Part shown: positions 29,327-40,347 of the stretch, piece by piece | Position numbering within the stretch: position 1 is the stretch's first letter | How the letters are laid out: the number at the start of each line of letters is the position of its first letter | From: Bilabrum cf. latius | Lineage: Eukaryota > Bigyra: Bicosoecida > Bigyra > Bicosoecida | Assembly: GCA_965178125.1 (NCBI GenBank) | Contig: OZ237753.1 | Location: forward strand, 1,035,323 to 1,099,322 | Reading direction: 5' to 3' | Length of the DNA: 64,000 bases | Program-made: the position numbers and the translations under genes | Notes under the pieces: generated by a model | Database searches by the model: none | Told to the model about the DNA's origin: nothing | Seen by the model: the letters and a program-made list of their open reading frames with translations, nothing else

Positions 29327-30628
29327 TCACATGAAGCCATCGTCAGACCCAGCATCACCGCCACAAGCCTCACCGTCTGACTCGCTGCTGATGTCACCGA
29401 ACTCTGCGCCCACGTCGGCAGTCAAGGCAACGGCAGGTGCCTGTGATGTCTTCGCGGCTGGCTTGCCTCCTTCTGAGTCGCTCCCAAACAGGCTGTCTTC
29501 GTCGTCTCCTTTCTTCGTCGAAGCACTACTGATGGCTTGGCCCGCACGAGTCGTCTCGACCTTTGACGCTGGGTCTGCCTTCGAGGCAGCAGTTGATCCC
29601 TTCTTGCCGCTTGCCGCCTTACCTCGCCGCTGGCGGTCCTATTTCTTGTCTTTCTTGCCGGCTTTTCCCGCCCCGTCCGACTTTTTCCCTGCCTTTCTCC
29701 TCTCGCGCCTGTCTCTGGCCCTCGCCCTGCGCTCCTCTTTGGACAGGCTCGACGTGCCCACGGCTGCCACATGGCCACTAGACCCCGACCCTGCCCCACC
29801 AGCTGCTGCGCCACCAGCTGCGGCAGATTCCGCTTCATCAATGCTGCCCACACCCTTCTCGTGCCCCGCCATGATCTCGTCCTCGTCGAACAGGCCGTCG
29901 AAGCTGTGCAGCTTGGCGAGCCTCTCCCGCTCTTCCTACTCGGCTCGAGCAGCCTCTAGCGCACTCTTACGCTCTTGCTTGGATAGCTTGCGCTCACGGT
30001 CGTCGCGTTCAATTCGTAGCTTGCGATAGTCGGGAGTTTCGTCGCCGGATTTGGTCCTCAAGATTCGCCGGAGCACCGCCTTGTCCTTGCTCACTGTCCT
30101 GTACGTGCATTTGCGCATGTCGTGGAACCCAATCGTCCCAACATCCATAGATGTCTTGTCTTTGCGTAAGTTCTCCCAAGGTGTAAATACTACTTTTACT
30201 GACCCCTGCTTGCACCCCTCGATCGAGTTCTCCTTGACAAGCTGGCAGCACTCTTCCATTGATGCCTCTGGCACATCAACCAATGTCTCTCCCTGTGGCG
30301 CTAGCAACGACGTGCAGGGAAATTTAGTGGCATACATAACATGTCACGTTACGGCAGGGACGGCAAAGCCAATGGCACTTACTCGATTTAGCCGAATGTA
30401 CACGTGAGCGGAAGACAAATTATCTACGTGGAACCAGTAATCTTCTGGCCACCCGTTCTCGATAAGCAACTCATTCTCGAACTTGTCCCGTCCCATGTAC
30501 ACAACATACCCGTCTGTGATAACCACGAAAGGGGGTTCTACAATCCAGTAATCACTTGCGCAGAGTCTTGCAAGAGAAGTGATAGGTCAAACATGATAAT
30601 ACTCACCCGATGTCTTGAACCAAAACAT
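29327..30628 (-). CDS. CCDC25: CCDC25 / Jlp2 family protein (NFACT-R domain)
   Basis: complement(join(29327..30292, 30383..30537, 30607..30628)), 380 aa, TGA stop. Introns of 90 and 69 bp are GT-AG and in phase. The first 22-bp exon gives MFWFKTS, followed after the splice by [16 protein letters not shown], matching the CCDC25 N-terminus. Then [31 protein letters not shown], the join [14 protein letters not shown], and [19 protein letters not shown]...[11 protein letters not shown]. These are the NFACT-R hallmarks; human CCDC25 binds DNA at membranes, but the ancestral role is unsettled. The normal protein is ~208 aa. Here a Lys/Arg-, Gly/Ala- and acidic-rich C-terminal extension of ~170 residues ends in GFM. 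TAGs at 29936-29938 and 29639-29641. Convergent with the BRE1-like gene, 76 bp apart. Confidence 0.92.
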
Positions 30629-30704
30629 TCGCACTGATTGATATCGTTCAGACCAGACTCAATAGCCTATACTTGGTGTAGTCAATAAACATTGACCAAA
30701 AAAA

Positions 30705-31124
30705 ATGGTGGTGGAAGATGCAGCGCACTGCAGCACTGCTGGCAGTACGGCACAGCCTTTTCGCCACGATTCTCACGTTGCTAGAATGGATGCAGATAGC
30801 AAGGCTTCTACTGAACTCATGCAGAGATTTTTGCGGGCGGTACAGGCTTAGAATGCGATTTTTGCGCTCCCACTTGCCGAGGAGATCCTCAAGCTCGAGC
30901 CAAAGAATGAGGTCGTACTGAAATCAATAGACATGATTCGCGAGCAGTATGCATCAGACATGGAAAAACTAGGCTCTGAACGCAAACGATCAGACTCGCG
31001 CTCTTCGGAGAGTGGCAATGGTGCAGCAGGGAGCGGTGGTGATAGAAGCGGCAGCGAAAGCAGTAGTGATAGTGACGTTGAATCCAGCAACGTGGCCGCT
31101 GGACAAATGCAAAAAACGTCCTAA
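30705..31124 (+). CDS. Small protein with ERICH2-like helical domain
   Basis: 139 aa, ATG at 30705, TAA stop, one in-frame TAG (about 30840). The middle segment ELMQRFLRAVQA-x-NAIFALPLAEEILKLEPKNEVVLK (x = TAG) resembles the short TPR-like domain of glutamate-rich protein 2 (ERICH2), in which a helix pair ends in an EPxN turn. The C-terminal third is Ser/Asp/Gly-rich low complexity. ERICH2 relatives are known mainly from ciliated organisms, but the assignment rests on a short match. It lies 76 bp from the divergent CCDC25 gene, so the two probably share a promoter region. Confidence 0.55.
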
Positions 31125-31226
31125 ATGTATTCAATTTCATCAGTCCTAGCAGTCTTGCCTGCTCTGGCAGGACTCGATATTCGCCGGCGGTTATTGACAC
31201 GTTGTCCCGCCGAGTTAAGCTAAGTC

Positions 31227-33671
31227 TCAAGGGCTCCAAGCCAGCATGTGGTCGTCACCCATCGCGGCAAGTTTACCGCAAGCGCGCACCAGAGTGTCAA
31301 CTGCCGCAAGGCCAAGCCCCCCACCTTGCTCGCTGGCAGCCGATTTGCCCGCTCCCACGGCATCGTGAATGTCCTGCAGCGGCACTTGAGTGGGCTCCGC
31401 TTCATCGCTCTGCTCAGCAAGCGCGATGCCACTCACGCTCCCGTCTTCGCCCCGGTCGAGCCGCGCCACCAGCCTGAACTGTACCATATCGCCTCTTGCC
31501 ACCGCCTGCACCACGTGCTGAGGCTGGCTGCCGTCCTTGTTGGGCTTCCCAAATGCGTGTGCGATGATTGGGCACAGCGTCAGTGCAGTGGGGTCCACTG
31601 CCGGGGGCTGGGAGTCTTGCGTGTCGCTAGCAGTTCCCTTGGGTAGCAGCTGCTAGTCTGCCCATGCGCGCAGCTCGGCAGTCTCACAGACAGCCAGCTC
31701 GCACACCATTCGCAGCATCTCCGCTTCCCTCTCCGGCTCTAGCAGCTGCGAGGGCAGGTGCCCCTCGAGCGCGGGGAAGGTGCCCCTGGTGCCGGTGGCT
31801 GCATCCAGCCCTCCCTGCCAGTGGCCTGCGTGAAACACCAGCCGGCGCTCGTCTCCAGAGCTGGGGTCGAACGACACCAGGACGAAGAGCCGAGCCTGCC
31901 CGCCCGCGGATCCACCCTTCCCTGTTTCCTGTCCTCTTTGAATCGTCAGCCGGAGCACCCTGCTACCTCCTGCGCGCTGGTGCTGGGCGCTGCGGTCCAG
32001 CTGCCCTGGGTTGCCCATTGCAGACTCTTTCTCGTGCACGAGGGCGCGGCCCAGGGCAGTCTGCACTGCGACCGGATCCAGGCCCCTTGCCCGTGCCAGC
32101 TCCTGCCGCAGGGCCTTGCTGCAAGCCACGCTAGGTCCCATCGGAGCCTCCCTGGTGGCTCGAGCCAGGACGTGACCCACCGGTTGCGGGGCATCCGGCG
32201 CATCGGACGGAGCCACAGCGGCTTGCGATGCAGTCCGGCCACGCGATGCGTCATTTTCTTTCTTTCCATCTTCTAGCCCAGGCGCCGAAGCCTTGTCATC
32301 TCCTGCGTGGCCATCGGCCGCTCTAGCCTCCAGGACGAGCTGCAGCGAGTCACCTCTCGCCTGACTGACGCGGATCCTTTCGGTAGCTCGCAGCAGCAGC
32401 GGCAGCAGCCGAGCCTCCGCCCACGTGTCTACACGGTCCATGGAATGTCCGCCTCCCGCTCCACTGCCCACAATGGCCGCCACTGCCTATTCGATGGGCA
32501 TCACAACTGGGCTGAAGTCGGGGACTGCAGCCTCGCTCAGCACTGGGCCAGAGGGGTCGCTCCTGTCCAGCGAGGCGTGCAGGCAAAAGGACACAGAGGC
32601 GCCCTGGCAGCGCCCTTCGACGATGTACCCGCCGTCCAGACTCATTCCGCGCGACAGCACAGGGGCAAGGCACAGGGCCCCGCGCCCCGCCGCCGCTGCA
32701 TCTCGCGCGGCCTCGCCCAGCGCTGCCTCGTCATGGTCCCCGTTGCCCCACACCCTCTCGGCGTACCCCAGCCGCATCTCGGCGAGATGACGTACCAGCA
32801 CGTGTTCTGCCTCTGGGGCCAGCAGGCTCTCTGGCACGGTGCCCCTGAGGCCAACCACCAGCGTGGACACCGCCCCCGCCTCGCCCTGCGCGTGCGTTGT
32901 GCTGTGGAGATCGTCCTCGTCCTCGTCCCCGCCACCCTTCGCACTGCCAGATGGCTGCAGAGCAGCGGCTTGTCGGAGCTGTTTGATCTGCTTTTGGACA
33001 GGGATAGACCCCGGGGCATTTGTCGCTAGCAGGGCCCTCGAGGTCTGGGTGGTTGGCTCGAAGGTGTGCAGGATGTACATCCGCACTCCGGACGATTCGT
33101 GGCCGGAGGAGCCGCCTGGATCTGCATCACCTGCCCCTAAAATTCCGCCATACATTTCTAGCTTCCTAGCATCGGCTTCATCCTCCAAAATGATCTTCTC
33201 TGCTGTCACTATCACCGTTGGATCTGACTCCTGCGCTCTAGCCTGCGCAGCTACTTGCGACTCGCCGCGCTTGCGCGCTTCTACTGCAGCTGCAAGGTCA
33301 GCCATCATCTTTGCTGCAAGTTCGTCTCCGTCGTCCGCTATCTCTGCTTTTCCGGATGCCTTTCGCCCTCTCTCGCGAGCCAATACTTCCGTCACTGCTT
33401 TCGAATTAGCCACCAGGCCACGCATTCCATCGGACCGGTGGCACCTAAACAGAAACGTTTTTGCTCCCTGGCCGCTCTGACGGGCTGCTGCTTCGACCAT
33501 TAGGGATCGGGTGGACATGGACGGCTGTGGAAGACGGCTGGCCCGTGGCCTCTCGCCACTCCCGTCGTCAGAGGCGTTCCCCTTGCCAGTGGTAGCGTCC
33601 TCCAGCACATCAATTATGTGTGGAGTTGGATCAGACGAGGGCGCTGCCTCTTGTGTCTGGACGGCAGCCAT
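31227..33671 (-). CDS. Conserved-looking protein of unknown function
   Basis: 814 aa from ATG at 33671 to TGA at 31227-31229, single exon, with two in-frame TAGs (32487-32489, 31653-31655). N-terminal ~40 residues are low complexity. A folded-looking part follows (TFLFRCHRSDGMRGLVANSKAVTEVLAR), then an Ala/Glu/Lys-rich helical linker, a segment with VRMYILHTFEP, a region around VSTLVVGLRGTVPES...HVLVRHLAEMRLGYAERVWG, and two later blocks (RLFVLVSFDPSSGDERRLVFHAGHW; TLCPIIAHAFGKPN). Alternating beta-strand-like and low-complexity stretches suggest a multi-domain globular protein. I do not recognise it. Confidence 0.6.
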
Positions 33672-34031
33672 GTTCTTGCTTGCCACCGCTTGCGATTTAA
33701 CAGATGGCGCGACTTGGTTTGACTTGGGGCGCTAGCCCTAACTCTAACTCTCATTCCCTGAAGTATCTTCCAACTTAGGGATGGGAGACGACCCACAGAT
33801 ACCCATTAACCCTAGCGCTGCTGTGTCTGTGAAGCGTCGAAGTTCTTTATTAATAAATGCTTTTCCGTTGCGGGTGTTGTCTTCATCTTTCATTAAAGGC
33901 GAAGGTCGCACCGTGTGGTGACCAGGCAAGATCTCAGCTAGGTATAGTCAGCTAGGGTTAGGGGATGTCGCGAGATTTAGCCGGACAAAAGCAGCACGAA
34001 ATCCCTCCACAACCATCATAACCGTACCAGC
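33672..34031. other. Spacer between two minus-strand genes
   Basis: About 360 bp. It contains short telomere-like scraps: CCCTAACTCTAACTCTCA near 33735-33752 and TAGGGTTAGGGG near 33952-33963. These are too short and degenerate to call an interstitial array. Nothing else seen. Confidence 0.4.
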
Positions 34032-37000
34032 TCACTTCATAGGCTTAGGCGTGCCGCAGTGCTACACTGGTGGCAGCACGGTGTGGCTTAGAGTACGCTC
34101 TACGCCACCGCTGGTTTGCACACGAACGCCCACCCAATCCACGACCTTATACACCTTTGGCTAATCCTGCAGCGCGATATCCTGCTCATCGCTACCAGAG
34201 CTATCATGGATAACTTCTGGCATGGTTGAGACGGCAGTTGCAGGCCCTCCTTGCTACATCCCCATCTCGAGGCCCAGCGGCACCTCTGCTGGGGCAGTAG
34301 ATACTGCATCCCAACGACCACAGCACCCACACGACACGAAGTACAGGAACCTGTCCCAGCATCCAGGCTCCCCGTCTACTCCCGAGGCATGCCTCCCAGA
34401 TCCAGCTCGATACCCGCCGCTTGCAGCAGCTGATTCTGCGTGCTGGGCTTGTGGTGGTGGGGAACCTGCGACGAGACGGCCCGGGGGTTCGTCGACCTGC
34501 CCATCAACCTGCCCGTTGATCTGCCCTGGCAGCAAACCGATCCCAACCCCCTGTGAGTCCACTGGTACCCGATGCAACGATGCTTCTATCGCATGCTGGC
34601 CGACTTGAAGCTGAGCCGCAAGCTGCGGCCTTGTCGTTTCCGCACCCCCAGCATGCCGTCTCTTCCTGGCATGCGGTCCTGTGAGGTGCAGATCGTCCAA
34701 CGCGGTGGTGGTGGTGGTGGTGGTGGTGGCTGTTTCTCCTTCTGCGCGCGGCCCTGTCTCTACCTGTGCTCCTGAATTGCCTCGTCCGCTCATTTTTTCA
34801 TCGATTCCAGTCCACACTTCCGGACAGTTGGCCAGCGTGCCGTACCGCGACAGCCAGTCTGCAAGGCGGTCCGCCGACAGTACAGCCCGCTGCTCGTCCA
34901 TGCCAGCGCTAGCATCGGTTGCTGTGCAATCTGCTGAGGCAGCTCCAGCCACTCGCTTTAGTTCCCGCTCGATGCGTTGCAACTCGCCCACCAACGGCAG
35001 CTGGGTGCGACTGAGACGCGTGTGATCAACCTCAATCGGTGCATGGCAGCCGGCAAGCAGAACCGGGTGCTACGGTGGATCTGCACACTACGCTCCGTCT
35101 CTCGAGTGCGGTGTTGGCCAGGCCCACTCGATGGCAGTCACGTTCTCTCCGCATGTCACGCCGTGAACTACCGGGGCGCAGGACTGCCCAGCAGCGTGAA
35201 TCTCGAATGGCCGTGAGTATGCCTCCGCGGCCCCGCACTGCAGATGCAGGCGCACTGGTCTCTTAATGCGCAAAACAGTATCTGATTCCTCCCGGCCCGT
35301 CGGTGCGTCCATTTCTGCTGCATCCACATCGCCTGGGTTAACCATCGTGCGCAGCCATCCGGGCGACCCAAGCCGAGGCAACTTGGACGATGTGGTTCCC
35401 CACACATACAGGTCCCCGCTCGCAGACACCGCAGCAGAATGGTGTGTTGATGTACTCATGTCAACGATCCGGACCGGGGGCCCTTCTGAGCTGCCTCCGC
35501 CGAGAATGTGCATCGGAACACGCTGACGCCCAGCCCCCATCCGCTCCCTCTCGTGCGAACCACTGCGAGCTACTGTGTCGCCTATTCGTTCGTCATCGCT
35601 GGATGCTCCGAGTGTGGCAGCTTGGTGCGACTCCTGTGGGACAGCTCCCGTGGCTCGGATACCCCAAGCAAACAGTCTGCCGGTGTCGTCGAGGGCGAGC
35701 GTGTGGGTTGGGCCGCAGCACACTTTCCTCACTTTGGGAGACCCACTGCCTGTACGATCTGCACCGGCTGCAGCCTCCACTAGCGGTAGCTCAACCCGAT
35801 GGGGAGTCATCGTGTTGATATCCCGCCCATCATCCGTTGTAAAGCACAGAGTGCCATCCATATTGCTGCCCCACGTGTACAGCCGCCCATCCCGTGTCAC
35901 GCATGCTGCGTGCACCCGGCCCATCGAGGCTTGCACAACAGCACAACCCTCCTCCATGCCCCCGCCTGCATGCACATTGACTTCCTCCAGCCGCTTCACG
36001 CTCCTCACATCAGTGCTTAGGCCGAGCTAGCCGTGGCTATTGCGGCCGGCAGCAAACAGTCGGCCGCCCCGCGTCCAGACGAGGCTCGAAGCTGGCCCGC
36101 AGGACACGCCGACCGCCCGCAAGGAAGGATCATCGGGGACCCCCTCGGCCCACGCGCAAGACTTCCGAGTACCGCCCGCTCCACCCAGCGCCCGAGGCCC
36201 CCACTCCACGGCCACGTCGACAGCAGCAGCTCCTTCGCTCTACGTGCAGCCCTCTTGATCGATCGGGGCTGCAGCATCGGCGCTGCCGGCAGCCTGGCCG
36301 CCCCGACGAGCCGCCTCTACGCGCTCGGAACGATCAAGTCGGCTGCGCTTAAAGAATCGCGCGGAAGGCACCACCGCAGGAGTGATCACTCGGCCCCCAG
36401 TGTCCATGCCCATCGCGCCGTCTCGGGATCGGCCCCAGGCCCATAGTCGGCCCAGACGGTCTGTTGCAAGGGTGTACTCGTGTCCACAGGATACAGATGT
36501 AAAACCGACCGGTTGGGAAACCTGGGCAGCTACAATCTACGGAAAGCAGGCGGTACGGACTGGCGGGCTCGCCAGGCTGTCTCCAACAGGGCCGTCGCTC
36601 GAAGCTTCTGTGGGAACCGCAAGTAGGCGCTCGAGCTACTGCCTATTGATACTCAATTGCTTGAACACGTGAGAGACTCCGTCTCCCAGTTGCCCGTTTA
36701 ATCCATTCCCACAGCAATACAGACTACCGCCTGCGTCTTCACTGCCACCCGAATGAATCTATCCGCCTGAACCAGGCTGATTTAATGTCGAGAGAACCAA
36801 CAAAGCAGAATGGTTGAGGCCAATCTCAACCTAAATTCTTTGGCGGCGCGCATCACCACTGGCAGCAGCTGCGTCGGTTGCTCTTGAGTTGCCTTGATTG
36901 TCTTGCCGCACCTATAGCCAGCCAGGAGGCGCTGTCACTGGACATGGTACGCTACATGGTAGACCAGTTCCAATGATGTCACTTTGCGCACCAACAGAGC

Positions 37001-37139
37001 TCAAGAAGGAGCTACACGGCCTGGTTTCTGCGGGTCCATGCGCCAACCAAGAAACTGCAATGTCCTCGGTAGAATCATTTTTTCGTACAAAAGAGAAACC
37101 AAATCGTAAATAGTCAATTCTTTCTAAATCCGCTTCCAT
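34032..37139 (-). CDS. RCC1-repeat (beta-propeller) protein
   Basis: 1035 aa from ATG at 37139, TGA stop at 34032-34034. RCC1 repeats fold into seven-bladed propellers, used for Ran exchange or as scaffolds in many other proteins. Repeat hallmarks: VEIGLNHSALLVL...LYCCGNGLNGQLGDG (~residues 105-155), SVSCGHEYTLATDRLGRLWAWG (~220-245), VSCGPASSLVWTRGGRLFAAGRNSHG-x-LG with x=TAG (~345-375), HAACVTRDGRLYTWGSN (~405-420), HTLALDDTGRLFAWG (~480) and HHSAAVSASGDLYVWG (~570). The C-terminal ~350 residues are not RCC1 and include a poly-Thr run (GGT repeat near 34703) and acidic stretches. Twelve in-frame TAGs. The frame stays open upstream of 37139 to about 37,250, so a spliced first exon is possible. 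Confidence 0.85.
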
Positions 37140-37426
37140 AAGCTCTAGATCTTTCAGGTCGGGCCTCTATAGTACATATCGAATCCATCGGTGCGCCGGT
37201 TGCAACCACTTATCTGCTTGAGCTTGATGAAGATGAATGCAACAAACATCAACTCACAACTTCAACTGTTACCTCCTGCTCAAGCTCCTTAGAGAAGCAT
37301 ATTAGTCGCGTTGGTGGATCCATCATGTAGCGTAAGTGCAAGAAATTGAGCATCTTTCATCCATTCCTGCCTGCAGGCGAATCAAGATGCCCCAGCTTGC
37401 TATTGCACCCAGTTGGCAAGATTGAA
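37140..37426. other. Divergent intergenic region (RCC1-like / Q-rich gene)
   Basis: About 290 bp between two divergent genes whose 5' ends are both uncertain. First exons of either may lie here. No other element seen. Confidence 0.35.
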
Positions 37427-39393
37427 ATGTATCTCCAACTGGCACCGGTCCGCGCAGAGAACTCATCCACGTTGGAAGCTGCATTAGCAATGGCTTTACA
37501 AGAAGGTTCCGGCACGGGTGCCACATCTGGTCGAGGTGGTGCCATGAGCAGCTCGCATGCTACCGCTGCAACTGCGAATGATGCAGCAAGCACATTGGCG
37601 TAGCAGCTCGTGGCTGGCAGGCAATTGCTTTCGGTGAGTCCTTCCCATACAGGTATACGAAGCCTTGAATGCAATCGAGCACAACTTTACCGTCTGTATG
37701 GATGCCTCTCACGCCGCAGTCTAGTGCACCTGCAAACAGCTTGGCGCCTGCGGATACTACGGACCGAACTGGTCGTCTGGGCCAGAGCAGTACGGGTGCA
37801 TATATGAACACAGTGCCGCCTATTGCTGCGCAGATGCCCAACTAGGCTGCGACAACCAACCAAGCAACTGCGCGTGGAGGCGCAGGGTCATCGGCAGCCA
37901 CCGCACCATTTCAAGGCGGAATACGGGCAAGTGGCTCCTCTGCACGAGCTGTTTCCACAGGGCGGCCTGCTTCCATATTTACCGGCGGCGGTGCCATATC
38001 AGCGAGTCCGTCTGCAATGGTGGCGCCGAACGTGGCAGGCTCCCCGGGTGTGCAGCTCTCCGGTAGAGGTGGGCGAGTAGAGTCCTGGTCAGGGACGACG
38101 CACCGACCACTAATCGGGCAGGCTTCATTGGGCCCGTCTGAGAGTGGGCCCAGATCCACTGCTGCCCCGGGCCTTCCATTGCGAGGATCTCGCCAGTCCT
38201 CGCGAAGGACCAGTCGAGCCTCCAAGCAGGCGCAGCAGCAACAACAGCAACGGCAGGCAAGGGGTGCGAGCCAGACAGCTTCCCGCGCGCCCGCCCATGC
38301 AGACGTAGGCACGCGGACACCCCGATCTACCGCGGGTGCAGCCGGATCCAGCACCGGTGCCAAGCCGATGACCGGTGCCCCGTCCTCCTCCTCGTCGACC
38401 TCGTCCACCGCCAGGCACCCTCCCGCTCAGGGACCGGACTAGCACGCACATGCGGGGCTTGCGACAGCCAGCACAATGCACTCCACCCAATTTCGACTGA
38501 CTGCCCCGCAACTTGCTTCGCCTGCTGGACAGACTGGCATGCAAGGCCAATTCGGGCTGCAGCCGCTGGCCAGCTCTGCCTCGCTGCCACCTGGCCCGGC
38601 ACGTGAGGCTCTGAAGCAACTCGAGGCGAGCGAAATCGAAAGACAGCGCAAGGAGGACCGCCGAAAACGCATGCAGCAGGTCGCCGCTAAGCACATGGAG
38701 AAGGCCCGGCCCACTGCGGTAGGTCCCGCCGGTGTGCTGGCCATGCACCTCAGCAAGCGGCTAGTGAAGAGATAGAAGGACTCCGAGAGCCAAGCGGCGC
38801 AGCGTGCAATCGATAGGTTACGTTAGATGGAGCAGGATGGATTTGGCCTGCAGCAGGTTTTGCGAAAACTGGTCGAGAGCGGGTGCATGGACGCAGCCAG
38901 CCGGGTGTGCGTTCAGCTCGGTGTGCGCAAGAGTGAGACCCGTAAAATCGAGAGAGAGGCCGTGGACGCGGCTCGCAGTGCCTCCGCAGGCTCTGATGGA
39001 GCAAAACTGGATGCTGCAGACGCCGCGGGCGATACCAAGCCAGCCAGCGGAGAAAAGGGCAGCAGCAGCAGCAGCAGCAGCCAGCAGGGCCAGTCTCCAG
39101 AGAGCTCAGAGGCTTACCGCGCCGCATACATTAAGGCAGCCAGGTAGAGAATCGAGCAGCTACTATCCGATGAAGCTGCCGATGCAGTCATGGACAAGGA
39201 ACCCCCTATCCTGCCTGAGCTGCCGGAGGGCGCGTAGGAAGTGGCACCGACCTGGCTGGCGGGGGCGTCCGTGCTGCCTCTCAAGCACATCCTGGTGCTG
39301 GTGGCTCGAATGGCGCAAGCTGCTGTTGCCGCTCTTCCATAGGAACCAACAGCCGACGCTGACAACGGCTCGCGGGCTGAAACATCGGACTGA
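37427..39393 (+). CDS. Gln/Ser/Ala-rich protein with charged helical region, unknown function
   Basis: join(37427..37633, 37720..39393), TGA stop; ATG at 37427 is tentative. The 86-bp intron (TCG|GTGAGT...CCGCAG|TCT) is phase 0. Long low-complexity N-terminal half rich in Ala, Ser, Gly and Thr, with a Q-rich tract (QAQQQQQQRQ, about 38,230). A conserved-looking helical part follows: EALKQLEASEIERQRKEDRRKRMQQVAAKHMEKA, then MEQDGFGLQQVLRKLVESGCMDAASRVCVQLGV (38,827-38,925), then a poly-Ser run. Eight in-frame TAGs, including 37601, 37843, 38440, 38773, 38824 and 39145. The composition resembles a transcription or chromatin regulator, but no domain was recognised. A minus-strand frame at 37560-37841 is a shadow. 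Confidence 0.55.
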
Positions 39394-39519
39394 TGACCAT
39401 GGATTGGGCGGTGGATTGTTGACTGGTTCAGTAATATTGAGCATCAGGCCGGCTGTCATTGATACTAGCCCTCGTGTCAAATCCACATATCATAGTATAC
39501 GTATTTGGTGCTCATATCA

Positions 39520-40160
39520 TTACGATGACGCGGCTGCCTCGGAGGCGCCCCCAGCAAACAGGTACGAGTACTTGTCGGATGCCAACTGCACGAGCCCGTT
39601 GTAGCTCTCCATGTCAAGCTTGGTGCCCCATTGGCTTGACGCCTGCTCCTCAACAGAACCGTCTGCAGATGCGGTACCGATGATCTCTACGATTGAATCT
39701 CTGCGAAAGACGGTTGGAAACTCTGGGCGGCAATCGAATCGATTCGGCAGCAAAAAATCCGTCTTGCAGCCGTTCTACATGCGACGCCTCACGCTGGAAA
39801 AATTGATGTTGACTACGTCTTTACATTTACATCTTGGCCGTCCTGCACAGCTTGAAAAGAGACGCTGGGGTGCGATTTTCGAGCTGTCACATTTGCTCGT
39901 GGTGCAACTCAGCTTGTGCAAGTCGATCTCACGGAAGCCTACAGTACTGCTTGTCCAGCTTCAGATGACCTAACTTTCCCAACCAAAATTACGGGCTTGC
40001 CAGCGAATGCAGCCACCATGCTCCCGTTCACGCGAGGAGCGCCAGGAAAATCAACCTGCGCAGTGTTGAGAGACGATGAAACGTACTACACCAAACACTT
40101 TGCGATTTTAGCGTAGAAATAGGTATCATAATCAAATATATTGCTGCATACCTCCACCAT
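39520..40160 (-). CDS. RPA3: Replication protein A 14-kDa subunit
   Basis: complement(join(39520..39700, 39817..39842, 39933..40055, 40152..40160)), 112 aa, TAA stop. Smallest OB-fold subunit of the RPA single-strand DNA-binding trimer. Assembled N-terminus MVE-VDFPGAPRVNGSM, then AAFAGKPVILVGKV, the short exon coding DGQDVNVK, then DSIVEIIGTA and KLDMESYNGLVQLASDKYSYLF, all in family order and at family length (~110-120 aa). Four exons, of 9, 123, 26 and 181 bp; introns of 96, 90 and 116 bp; all phases agree. The third donor (GTAGTC) is less usual. One TAG falls in exon 2 (AVL-x-AS). The recovered family fold across three introns is the best check on the intron rules used here. Confidence 0.93.
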
Positions 40161-40347
40161 AGTAGTTTGAAGTGCCGGAAAGAGTGGCGATTGTCCGCAA
40201 GAGAATTCAAACTAGAGCGACGTGGTGTGATGAGTAGCTCGGATTGTGCATTCAAAATGTCAAAAACAAGTTGTGGCTGGCGTGGTGGCTGGCTGGAGGC
40301 AGCATGCATTGCGGGAACAGCGCCACAAACTTGTCCAATTGCATGCA

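Noticed and set aside
33735-33963. Interstitial telomere repeat inside the gene region
   Set aside because: Only two scraps of two to three degenerate units; expected by chance or of little meaning.
37560-37841. Minus-strand frame resembling an RCC1 blade (SVVSAGAKLFAGALDCG)
   Set aside because: The plus strand has a phase-consistent intron at 37634-37719 joining two frames of a longer gene, and the minus frame has no supported link to the RCC1 gene.
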